Both the position numbers and the translations under genes were made by a program. A stretch of DNA of 64,000 nt from Silene conica (taxonomy: Eukaryota > Streptophyta > Magnoliopsida > Caryophyllales > Caryophyllaceae), in contig CM055317.2 in assembly GCA_029255685.2 (NCBI GenBank), positions 71,041,460 through 71,105,459 of the forward strand, in the 5' to 3' direction. Positions 11,826 to 21,879 of the stretch are shown in pieces (position 1 is the first letter of the stretch; each line of letters opens with the position of its first letter). A model generated the notes under the pieces. That model had not been told where the DNA came from and did not search any database. It saw only the letters and a list, made by a program, of their open reading frames with translations.

Positions 11826-13560
11826 TTATACAATACTTATATACTATTTGCGTTCTTTTAGTGCACGCCATATAACCTCACTTGTATAGTTATATGTAAA
11901 AGCTAACACTTTAAGGATCGAAAAGAGGAATGCTGCCAATTAATCAATTATTATATATAAACGAAGAAGTAGCTAATCTCTAATAATTAGCCAAATTCGG
12001 AGTATCTACTATCATTATTTTATGCCACATAAATTGAATCAATGAAAGTTGAATTGAACTGGGTGAAACTAAATCGAATGGTTGTGACTTATGACGTGAC
12101 GTGAACTGTATCAAGGTGATCCAAAATAAGCTCAAGTAAGCTAATTAAGAGTTGAAATTAAGACGAAAAAACAAGATCTTACTTACCGCGGTTCATTTTG
12201 CGCGACGGTGACATTTTAATTTAGGGTTATAGTCTTATAGACCTTAATTAATAGTAACCCTATAACCCCCACCAAGATTGTATGTAGCATACTATATATC
12301 ATGAACCAATTTCGATCCCACCACATAACTTATGACAATAATAAGTATACTTTAAAAATGGACTAGGCAATTATTGGCTCCTAAAGCTAATTAGCTATCT
12401 TTCTATTAATGATATGATTAACCTACGTTTGATTAAACTCTAAATTCCCTAATCATTGATTGTGGGCCAAATACGGATTTAGTGGATTTAGGCGGCTAAT
12501 TATATAACCCGAAATAAACTTATATTTTAACGTTATTTTTTCGGCGTAAAGGAAGACACGAGATGGGAGAATACATCTCTCTTCTTTTTGGTTTAAAGGG
12601 AATCACAAGACGATTTCAATGTTCATGTTATATAAGTCTAGGTTATAATTTATAGGTGTCATCTCTTACAACTTTATCAATTATCGGACGTATATAAAAC
12701 TGTCGGGATTCGAAGTATTATGAGAGTGACTTAGATGATCGATATACTTTAATATATCTCAATGTGTTCTTTTTTAAGATTTCTTAATGTGGTAGTGTAT
12801 GTCATAGTTTTAGTATATAAGGGTATTAGAGTAGCAAACTTTTTCTAACATGTTATTGAGGTTATAGTGCCAATTTCAATTGCATTCCTTAAATTTGTAA
12901 TAATGTTCCCTTAGTCATTTTCCTAGGCCGCTAGGCGTCTTAATATGACAAATCATGCTATTGCGAAAAGTATAGTATAGGCTGATCATAAAAAAAGTTA
13001 CAGGAAAAAAAAATCGTAATGGTATTCTCACTTGTTCGTTCAACAATGGCACAAATCTGAAGAATTGGCAAATCGTCATTGCCAAGACAATTGAATAATT
13101 ATTCACTGAATTTAAGGTAATTCTAGTTTTTTTTTATTATACTCGTTAGGTATTTATTTGGACATGATTAAGATTTTATCATAGAGCAATGTGGCAGGAC
13201 ATATTCCTAGCTCTTATTCACAACCATTTTTATTTTTAAAGATAGATAACATCTGCAATCTATATACATGAGTATATAGCGTGTACAATTTATTTAAAAC
13301 GATAATATGCTTGTTACTCGTACATTGTCAAACTTAAACAAAAAAATGAACCCTAAATTTGCACATATATCTAAAAGAGTAATGAAATACTTTGACTGTT
13401 GTAGGTTGGAGATATTGGCATAGTCTACGAGTATAATGGAATTAATAAAAAAAGGTTATAGCTTAGAAAAGTAGATAGAGTATAATATAGAAAACCCGGT
13501 AAATAATAAAGTACTCTGGTAAATCAAGTGAGATCTAGGACCAAAGACCTAGTTTAACAA
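11826..13560. other. Unassigned AT-rich spacer
   Basis: No gene, domain or clear element end. About 12025-12190 holds a copy of the GAATTGAACTG / GTTGAAATTAAGACG MITE-like family also seen at 223-434 and 35333-35475. The 63-codon minus frame at 12915-13106 has no support. Confidence 0.4.
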
Positions 13561-13725
13561 TTAGCACAGGCCGACCAGAGTAATGAAGGCAATTTAATGG
13601 GTTAGCACCTCCCAAATTCGGCTTTTTCTTTTGCTAGAGTTAGGACTTAGGAATTGAACCTTTAACCATTTATTTAGAAAATAATAACCTTTAGCACTCA
13701 CACCAGCCAACTTTAATCATCCCGC
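13560..13725 (-). mobile_element. Possible tRNA-derived SINE
   Basis: On the minus strand a box A-like TGGTGTGAGTGCTAAAGG (near 13700) is followed about 40 bp later by a box B-like GGTTCAATTCC (near 13640), the order and spacing of an internal RNA polymerase III promoter. No clear A tail or target duplication was found, so ends are approximate and the call is tentative. Confidence 0.35.
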
Positions 13726-14457
13726 ATAAATGAATTTTTCTCGAAAAGAATATGAATATAATTTTTAGTAAATTATAAGTATATAATTTATACCCTGGCT
13801 TTGTCCATACTAGGTTAGGATCCAATGATCCATGATACTATATGAAAATTTGAGACATATATTCTTTAGCAAACCTCGAGAAATTTACCCACATAAAAAA
13901 GTTAACCTGGCAAAATATAGCAACGGTGAAAATGGACATGTCAAATTATTAGGTTATTTATTTTGATCTATTTTTGTAAAATTTGTATACAAATTACACA
14001 GTAGAAGATTCTAAATAGGGACGAAGATTGAGTACGATAGTCGTTGAATGACTGGGGTGGGCCAATACATAACATGGGTACCATTTCCACACGTTACACC
14101 AATACACCCTATTAACCTACTTTCTTATTGGGCCCTCCTCTACAGCCCAACCCTCAAATATGTCCATTTTTAGGATTATTTCTTAGTGACGGCACTACAT
14201 TACAACTTACAAGTTTGTGATCCCTTACAAAAAGTAAGTCGTAGAGGAAGTGGAACAAAGTTACAAAGGTGTGAGGGGACTGTGAATCTGTGACGGGTTA
14301 CAACCTTGTGACTGTTACAAATAAGACAAACTGTTGTAGTGTTGTTATAAACACCATCATTTATGTTATTTATGTTTACCCTAATTTAAATCATTATGAG
14401 GCAAAATTCAAAGTTTTGAGAAATTTAAGAATAACTTGATAATGTAAGGGTAACATT
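13726..14457. other. Unassigned spacer
   Basis: AT-rich, with a short segment at about 14190-14340 that begins CACTAC and ends GTAGTG. I could not confirm it as a CACTA-type MITE because the inner ends do not pair well and no 3-bp duplication is present. Confidence 0.35.
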
Positions 14458-14802
14458 ATTCGTAAGACTTCCCAAAGTTTTAAGACTCCGCCACATCAGA
14501 TTTCCACTAATTTTTATTATTTTTTTATTGTTCAGACTCACCTCAGACTCACCCAAAATTTTATACATTATCCGTCAGACTCACCTCAGACTCTACTTTT
14601 CCATTTTACTTCTTCTTTTTACATACGTATTAAACTACTTTTAGTGGGGTCAAGACCCACCAAAGTTCTAAGGAGAGTCTTGAATTTTCAAGACTCGACT
14701 TAAGACTTTCCTCAAGACTCGGGTAGATTATTGATAAAATTGAGGTAGTCTTGTCTTAAGACTTAAGAAAGTCTTGTCTTAAGACTCCCAATAATGTTAC
14801 CC
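14458..14802. mobile_element. Tourist-type MITE
   Basis: Starts GGGTAACATTATTCGTAAGA and ends CCCAATAATGTTACCC, inverted. The target triplet TAA is present at 14455-14457 and 14803-14805. The interior has repeated AAGACT/AGTCTT words that extend the fold-back. 345 bp, non-coding. Confidence 0.85.
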
Positions 14803-14923
14803 TAATAGTAATTGGAGGTGTACATAAGTGCGGGCTCGTGTACCCATGCCCGACTGGCACTCTTGGTAAATTTTGGTTAACTCGGCCATCTCATTGCTAG
14901 TGTTGGCCCCTTCAATTTTTGGG

Positions 14924-15114
14924 CACAAATTCTCATTTGTGATGGACATATTCGTCCCAAATTTATGACGGGTCAACTAATATCTATATAGAGAGATAAG
15001 ACAAAGTAGAATATATTGGTAGTAGCAAATTGTTTTCTTTTCCACCAACATGTGTAGTACTTGACCCGTCCAAACTTGTGATGGATATAACCGTCACAAG
15101 GGAGACTTGTTGCT
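14924..15114 (-). mobile_element. Fold-back MITE of the GACGGGT/TTTGTGA family, copy 1
   Basis: Left end CACAAATTCTCATTTGTGAT matches the inverse of the right ends of the copies at 16851-17038 and 59594-59718. The inside has GACGGGTCAA and, inverted, TTGACCCGTC. Boundaries are approximate; no target duplication was determined. Confidence 0.5.
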
Positions 15115-15126
15115 TGAAAAAATATA

Positions 15127-15414
15127 CTCTCGTCTATTCAAAATAAGAGTCCTAATTGGACTTTGACCCAAGATTTAATGTATAATTAATGTAAAGTATT
15201 GTTTGGAGTAGGAAGATTGAAAAGAGAAAATCTATTATTGATTATTATTGTGAGTAGAGTGATTAAAATACGTAGTGTTGTGGGGTAATGTAAGATATTG
15301 TTGTGAGTTAAAGTGATTAAAATAAAAATAAAACTTTACCAAAAATGAAAAATGAGACATTATTTTAACTAGACGGAAGTAGAAATTAGGACCTTTATTT
15401 AGAATAGGAGAGAG
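15127..15414. mobile_element. Stowaway-type MITE
   Basis: Left end CTCTCGTCTATTCAAAATAA pairs with right end TTATTTAGAATAGGAGAGAG, and the inner AGAGTCCTAATT pairs with AATTAGGACCT. TA flanks at 15125-15126 and 15415-15416. 288 bp. The 85-codon minus frame crossing its right edge is incidental. Confidence 0.85.
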
Positions 15415-16127
15415 TATATCGTAGCCCGCCTCGATACTGGCTTTCTCGGTTCCACCGTGCCTCAAATCTGGCATGCTTGGTCTGGCACACATGAGCTCGT
15501 GGTGCCGGTACGAGCCATACTACCACTAACCCGACTCACATTCCACCTAAATTGAGCTTATAAAATCTCAATTTTCTTAATTGAATTTTTTTTAGATGAA
15601 TTGAATTTAAATGATATGAAGTTTTGAATTTATATAACAGTGAGTATAAATTGAACTTATTATAAGATTTAAACAAACCACATTTCTAAGACCTGAACTT
15701 CTATATTCGGAACTTATAGAATTTGAAAGGAATTTAAAGGGAGTGACTCTAAATTCACAAAACATAACCTAAGTCACTAATAAAAGACGATTTATTTCAT
15801 AGAGGAAATTGAATTGTTCACGTAAAATAAGTTAAATTTGTTTCTTTGAAATAAGTGAATTTTGTAGAAATTTCAATTTACCTAGGAGATTAGGTAAAGC
15901 AAATTCCTTTATTGCGAAATAATAGATAGATATTCATAAATGAATAGATTATCAGACGATCCACTTATTTTGCAAATCACATAACTGGTAATTCATATAT
16001 TTTGAGAGGGGTAACCAAACGACTTTTAATATAATTGATGTTAAATAATTTGGCTTGAACACCTTTTATTACATAAAAAATAAAGATAATCTAAACATAC
16101 ATTTTATCAGCAATATTATAATACTAG
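15415..16127. other. Unassigned AT-rich spacer
   Basis: No gene seen. Repeated GAATTTAAA-like words suggest an old degraded repeat, but I cannot name it. Confidence 0.35.
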
Positions 16128-16165
16128 TTTTATACCCGTACAAAAAATGTACAGGTCTATTTCTA
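16128..16165 (-). mobile_element. Helitron-like 3' terminus
   Basis: On the minus strand the hairpin ACCTGTACA...TGTACGGGT is followed about 7 bases later by CTAG and then T. That is the Helitron 3' signature: a GC-containing hairpin close to a terminal CTRR, inserted next to T. The 5' end (TC, no inverted repeat) cannot be located by eye, so only the end is annotated. Confidence 0.5.
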
Positions 16166-16364
16166 AAACTTCGCAAATATATTAATTAATTAGTGCAAAT
16201 ATAATTCAACATGGACTTAAATGAGAAATATATAAATTATCAATTCGGGGATGATTTTGACTCCAAATAATTGACTTACTGGTATTGAATTAATTAATTT
16301 ATTTTTTTTAAAGATTATTATAAATTGAAATTAATTTTCAATTTTAATGTTATTAACGGAAATT

Positions 16365-16600
16365 AGGGGTGTTCATCCGCGGTTCGGCGAACCCAGCTGC
16401 ATATTTAGTTCCGTTCACACACGTACGGTTCGGTTGGCAAAACACCGAACCTAAACTGCACCGTTCGTAACGGTTATAAACGGTTCGGTTTGGCAAAACA
16501 CCGAACCTAAACCGCACCGTTTGTAACGGTAATAAACGGTTCGATTAACCTCTTTTAACGGTTATTTGCGGTTCAGTTACCGGTTAATCTATAAACGTGC
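16365..16600. repeat. CGGTTCGGTT-motif subterminal repeat block
   Basis: Starts AGGGGTGTTCATCCGCGG and consists of interdigitated direct and inverted copies of ACGGTTCGGTT, ACACCGAACCTAAAC and CACCGTT. A segment of about 63 bp (GGCAAAACACCGAACCTAAA...) is tandemly duplicated. It resembles the motif-array ends of non-autonomous DNA elements at 17369-18320, 32722-33672 and 37858-38510, but I see no matching distal end. Confidence 0.55.
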
Positions 16601-16850
16601 AAAATATGTTTTCTTTTGACTTTTCTTGGACTAATTATTTTTGTTGTTTGTAATTTTTTGTTTTTCGGATTTAATTTTTAGACCGTTAAACATCGTATTT
16701 TATTCGACTGTTATATATTGTTATTTAAATATTCGATTAACAATAATTTGATCATATCATATTTTATTATGACCATGACGAAATATAATACTGCAATTGA
16801 TTACGTAGGTAGGAATGATTAATTATGTATATAGGAGATTAGTAAGTCTT

Positions 16851-17038
16851 GCTTGCGACGGGTCGTCATTTGTGACGGATATTTTGTGAGATAAAATGGA
16901 TACAAAATGAATTAGTGGAGAAAGGGGACCACAGAAATAGTGTTGGAGAGAGAGAAAAAGTGGGTATTTTGTGAGAGAAAACGGTATCCGTCACAACTTG
17001 CGACGAATAGTGCCGTTGCAAATAAGAATTTGTGATAG
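16851..17038 (+). mobile_element. Fold-back MITE of the GACGGGT/TTTGTGA family, copy 2
   Basis: Left arm AGTCTTGCTTGCGACGGGTC plus TTTGTGACGGATA; right arm ATCCGTCACAACTTGCGACG then CGTTGCAAATAAGAATTTGT. The arms are imperfect inverted repeats. Related copies lie at 14924-15114 and 59594-59718. Confidence 0.6.
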
Positions 17039-17368
17039 GAGATAGGGAAATTAAATGAGTGTAAAAGTTAGTGGGCTCACACATTCCTTATTTTAAGGAG
17101 CCAATGAGATGCACCTAAAATCTATTGCCTTTATAGAGATAGATGCTTAATTCGAGTGCCTTTTTCGTTTTACAACTCGGTATATCTATTATCTATACAT
17201 GATAGATTTTTGTTTACTCCTGAAAATGCAAGGGTGAATTGGTGATAAAACTCTTAAGGTAGAGTTATATTATTCTGTCTAATAATTTTACTCGGCTCGA
17301 ACCACCATTCCACCAAATCAAATGATATATAACAAAAACATAAACGTATATATATGAAGCATGCATGA

Positions 17369-18320
17369 CAATGGGGCGGGGCGGGTGCGGAGGGGGGTTA
17401 ACCCGCGCCCGCCCCGCGAACTTTTAATGCGCACCCGCGCCCGCCCCGCGACCCGCGGCGGGTTGAACTACTCAAAACCATCCCCGCCCCACGGGGACCC
17501 GCGGTTGACCCGCCTATCTCCTCAAGAAACGTAAATTTTAAATCTAAAATATACTTGTCGTACTAGCTACTTATACAAATAAGTTTTCGCAAAATGCCTT
17601 AAATTTCAATTAACTAGAGTCCGTGGAGCCATAAAACGGTTTTACATACAAATATACCACCAAAAACACGCACAAACAGCAGCCGAAAGCCCAAATTCTG
17701 ACAGAGTACTAGAAGAGTAGACAAAACTACACAACAAATACTCTTCAATTCTTCATCTTCAGTTCTTCAGCTCCGTTTGTTTTATCAGTTTGGGAAAATG
17801 GGGATTTAGGGGAATTTGGGTAGTTAGTGAATGACCTGAATGTAGTGATAACAATTTACGAATGATCATTGTTTATTGCCTTATTGGACCGGGGAAGTGG
17901 GTAGTCTGGGTTAGTGGGTTATTTTACTTATTTACTTGTTTTGGCATGGGGAAGTGGGTAGCTTGGTAGAATAGATTTAATTTATTAAAAGGTTTTTTTT
18001 ATTATTTTAAGTTATATTTAATTTATCTTATTATTCTTATATATTACCACTAGATATTATTATTTATTAGGCGGGTATAAGCGGGGCGGGGATATGTGGG
18101 GCGGGGCGAGCGGGGTGGGTGTGGGGCGGGGTGGGTATGGGGCGGGTCTCATGTGTATGGGGCGGGTCTCATGTGAAACCCGCACCCGCCCCGCGACCCG
18201 CGACGAATGATGTTTCTGAAACTCATCCCCGCCCCACGACCCGCCAAATTATTACCCACACCCGCCCCACGTGGGACGGGTGCGGGGCGAGACCCGCCAA
18301 GACCCACCCCATTGACATCC
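17369..18320. mobile_element. Non-autonomous DNA element with GGGGCGGG subterminal arrays
   Basis: The left end (GACAATGGGGCGGGGCGGG) and right end (inverse of CCCACCCCATTGACATC) are inverted. They lead into arrays of GGGGCGGG, ACCCGC and GGGTGCGGGG (17370-17515 and 18070-18310), far richer in G+C than the AT-rich middle at 17520-18060. No target duplication was confirmed. The 83-codon ORF at 18119 comes from the array. The superfamily is not established. Confidence 0.65.
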
Positions 18321-18654
18321 CTAATGACAATCTTGTAGATCTAAAGTACTCCGATCCGTACGACATATGAATCTCAAACGGCGGAAAGAATAAGTTCAAT
18401 TTATACAAGTAGAAGCAATATGTTTATGCATTTCACTTTAATTTAATTCGTTCTTAATAAATTGAAGAATCAAGGAAAATTGACTGATTGCTAACAACAT
18501 TCTTAATAATTTATTAATATTAATTAAGCAATTGATCAACGCATAACTAGGGAATCAGCAACCCATTGCATTTTGTAAACAACTTGTGTATGTCACATCT
18601 AATCAAGATTCTATAAGAAATGATTAATGACAATCATATATCCCTTGTTTAAGA

Positions 18655-20025
18655 GAAGTTTTTGCTTAATTGGTGCTCAAAACCGAACTATTTAACAAAA
18701 TAGCGTCGGTTTCAAACTATTTACCGAAAATGGTTCCACGTCATTATTTCTGGATTTTTTTTTTTTTTTAATAAATTTAAAGTAGTCGCTGTCCGGAACA
18801 GCGACTAGTTACAGTAGCAGATTTAAGGACACAATAGAAAAGTTGCTGGAAATTGTCTCTACATCTTCTCGCTGTGTGGGACAGCGAGAAGTACTACTAC
18901 TACTTTTTTTTAACTCACTTCCCTTGCCATTTTAGTCTACTCGTCAAACAACTTTCGTCTTCTCCGTTCTCCTTACTCCGACCACCAAATGACAAAATAT
19001 CGCTATCGTTCTCTTCTTCTCACTACCGTTATCATATTCACATCTATATTTGAGTTATTAGCTTCATGGTTTTGCGCAAAAATTTATGATAAAAACGCTT
19101 TTTCAACTCTTCTTACTTCACTGTCAAACACTTGCATGAACCCTTGCTTAAACCATAGCATCATGAGCTTATTTCACCATGTCATCAACATTGCCGCTTC
19201 CTTGATTGGGATTTCTTCGACTCCACCGTACACACTCGCCGAGGTTAGCATCGGTTGCAAATCTGGACTTGTATTTTTCGGCTTTTGATAGCAATTTAGG
19301 AACTACTCTTAAGTCTTTAGTTAAATTTTATATATTTATTTATTATTGCAGAAAATCGATAATGTAGTGACGCCTCCTGGATTCAACATGTTGGCTACTA
19401 ACAGAGCGGATCATGAACCAGGTGCTTAATTTCATCTTCATCGTCTCTCTGGAGTTTTTCTTATCGTACATCCGATTTTGCCATAGTGATGCAATGCAAT
19501 AGGCCATTAGGGTATAATTTAGTTTTTCGTGGGTATAACTAGGATCAGACAGCAAAATGCGAATCGTTAAATGAACGTTGATATTGCGGGTTATTTTTTG
19601 CGCAAAACCATGGAGCTAATAACTCAAATATAGATGTGAATATGATAACGGTAGTGAGAAGAAGAGAATGATAGCGATATTTTGTTATTTGGTGGTCGGA
19701 GTAAGGAGAACGGAGAAGACGAAAGTTGTTTGACGAGTAGACTAAAATGGCAAGGGTAGTCAAAGTTTAAAATAAATGTACAAGTAGTACTTCTCGCTGT
19801 CCCACACAGCGAGAAGATGAAGAGACAATTTTCAGCGCTTTCTCCTACGTCCTTAAATCTGTACTGTAACTAGTCGCTGTCCCGGACAGCGACTAGTTTA
19901 AATCAATAAAAAAAAAAAATTAAAATCCAGAAATAATGACGTGGAACCATTTTCGGTAAATAGTTTCAAACCGACTCTATTTTGTTAAATAGTTCGGTTT
20001 TGAACACCAATTAAGCAAAAACTTC
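18655..20025. mobile_element. MULE with long TIRs (Mutator-like), perfect 9-bp TSD
   Basis: Arms 18655-19082 and 19596-20025 are near-perfect inverted copies (about 428 and 430 bp). The outer end is GAAGTTTTTGCTTAATTGGT. The 9-bp duplication TGTTTAAGA flanks at 18646-18654 and 20026-20034, the Mutator target size. Each arm holds two internal palindromes: AGTCGCTGTCC.GGACAGCGACT and CTTCTCGCTGT...ACAGCGAGAAG. The 513-bp core has no transposase, so the element is non-autonomous. It contains gene-like sequence listed separately. Confidence 0.93.
19083..19595 (+). pseudogene. Gene-like insert between the MULE arms (possible Pack-MULE cargo), unidentified
   Basis: The core has a more exon-like composition than the arms. 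A plus-strand stretch ends GCCGAG followed by GTTAGC (possible donor, about 19240). An AT-rich interval then leads to TTTATTATTGCAG (about 19352), an acceptor-like sequence, followed by about 70 bp free of stops in one frame (peptide includes VVTPPGFNMLATNRADHE) and CCAG/GTGC. This looks like two exons and an intron captured from a host gene. I do not recognise the protein, the frame is short, and the splice reading is inference. It could instead be non-coding filler. Confidence 0.35.
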
Positions 20026-20034
20026 TGTTTAAGA

Positions 20035-21235
20035 GATATAGAAAGTGTCGCTCTCTTAACGGATATGTCTCTCGTAAACTTGTGACGGGTCAAATATTAG
20101 ATGATTAAATTTTATTCTTAGAAGATTATTTAGGTGTAGGTAAAAATTAATTGAACTATATGTTTATATTTGACAACATAATCAATTTATATATATTAAG
20201 ATACGCGATATTCTCACTTCAAGAAATAACATAACTAGCAATTATATTTGGAGACTACATATAATAGTAGCCAAATAGGTGACCGAGATAATCACAAAGG
20301 TGATTGAATTTGGTTGTCAATTTGGTGATTGATTTTAGTCGCCTATATGAATTCGATCACTTATTTGATTTTTTTGTGTAATAGGACTTGGGAGTCTCCA
20401 AAAAATATCCATATAAACAACTGAATTTAGACACTCGTTAAATGACTTTTTAGTGCATTACTTCTCGTAACTGTATCAATTAAGCTATGCTAACATATGT
20501 ATTTTTTAAGATGAAATAAGATTACGATAATTGATACTTTGTCCAATTATTTATTTGAAGTAGTCATCTTTTCCTTTTGGCCTTCCTAAATTGTCCATTA
20601 CTAATTTGGACTTTTTTGTTAGTATATTATAAATATGTAATGATAGTACTCACTTTTTCCAATCATTTATTTAACTTTAATTAAATAAAATATATTGAAT
20701 AAAAATAAAAAGCAAACAAATAATGATTAAAGCTACTCACTCTATTTATGTTGATTATTTGTTTACTTATTTGTTTCAATTACTTATCAGAGATAATTTT
20801 AATCAAAGATAAATAAGTAAGTGTAACGAAAATAATACACACGTTTACTAAATTTGAAAGTCATTGTCTCACTCACTTCTCCAAAGTTGATCAACTATTT
20901 ATCTTTCCATTATCTTTAATCTTTATTATATTATGAAGAAAGTTTACCTAAATGTAAATTAATGACTTAAAAAACTTGCATAACCTATGATAATAAAACT
21001 TTTCAAACTATCAATAGTCTACCACTATAGCTTCGTTCTATCAAATTTTCCTTTTCTTATTGTACGTGCATGAGATGGAATAATATGGAAGTGTAGAGTG
21101 GAAAAAAATTGAGACAACCCCACAAAACTTTGTTATATTGCCTATACACTAGTTTCAAAAAAACAATGATATTACTTTTGAAAAAAATATTAATACTCGG
21201 CGATAGGATCGGAGTATTAATATTTAAAAGATAAT
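20035..21235. other. Unassigned AT-rich spacer upstream of LOB
   Basis: The first 60 bases include CTTGTGACGGGTCAAAT, a scrap of the GACGGGT MITE family. 20210-20400 has GGTGATTGAATTTGG / CAATTTGGTGATTGA direct and inverted words. No gene is seen; the 77-codon minus frame at 21057-21290 is incidental. Confidence 0.4.
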
Positions 21236-21262
21236 CGATTTTAACCAGTAACGTATAATAAG

Positions 21263-21604
21263 TCAGAAGAACAATACGAATGAAGTGCAATATAATGAAA
21301 TTTAATTAACGATTATTTTTCAGAATACAATCGATCTTAACCAGTAACCTACAAATTAAAATAATTATTAATACTCCGATGATAACAACTTACGAAATAA
21401 TTATTTACTTATCTCTTTTTTTAACATATAAGAAGTCACAAAAACAATACGAAGGGCAATATAATAATGAAATATTATTAACGATCATTATCTAGAATAC
21501 AATCGATCTTAAAACTCAGAAGAACACTATAAATTACAATATAATTAAAATAACTAACGATTATTATTCAGAATACAATCGATCTTAACTAGTAACCTAA
21601 AACC
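21263..21604 (+). repeat. Three diverged repeats of about 85 bp in the LOB upstream region
   Basis: Units near 21263-21348, 21438-21518 and 21518-21604 share AACAATACGAA, GCAATATAAT, TTAACGATTATT and CAGAATACAATCGATCTTAA. About 90 bp of other sequence separates the first two. They end roughly 240 bp before the TATA box, in the expected proximal promoter. Confidence 0.7.
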
Positions 21605-21793
21605 TATCCATCACAAGTTATTCTTTAGGGTGAAAGCCCTTTCTCAACACATTTATTGTACAATTTTGGCTTTTTGCAAATCCCATTATCCCTCACTTGA
21701 TCTCCCTCCACTAAAAATGCTCTTTGCCTTTCTTCCATTCTTTTCTGCCATAATAATTTTGTATGATTTCCCCGTCTCTCCTTCTCTCTCCAA

Positions 21794-21852
21794 TTAGGGT
21801 TTTATTTATCTATTTATTTACTTATTTATTATTATTATTCACTCTTATATAT
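21794..21852 (+). promoter_or_regulatory. LOB: Predicted LOB core promoter (telo-box and TATA box)
   Basis: TTAGGGTTT at 21794-21802 matches the telo-box (inverse of AAACCCTAA), and TTATATAT at about 21845-21852 is a TATA box preceded by pyrimidine-rich CTCTCCTTCTCTCTCC. Transcription would start near 21875-21900. This is prediction from motif and position only. Confidence 0.45.
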
Positions 21853-21879
21853 TTCAATATTTTTCACACATAAATATAC

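Noticed and set aside
14191-14341. Possible short CACTA-type MITE (CACTAC...GTAGTG)
   Set aside because: Beyond six bases the ends do not pair, and flanking triplets differ.
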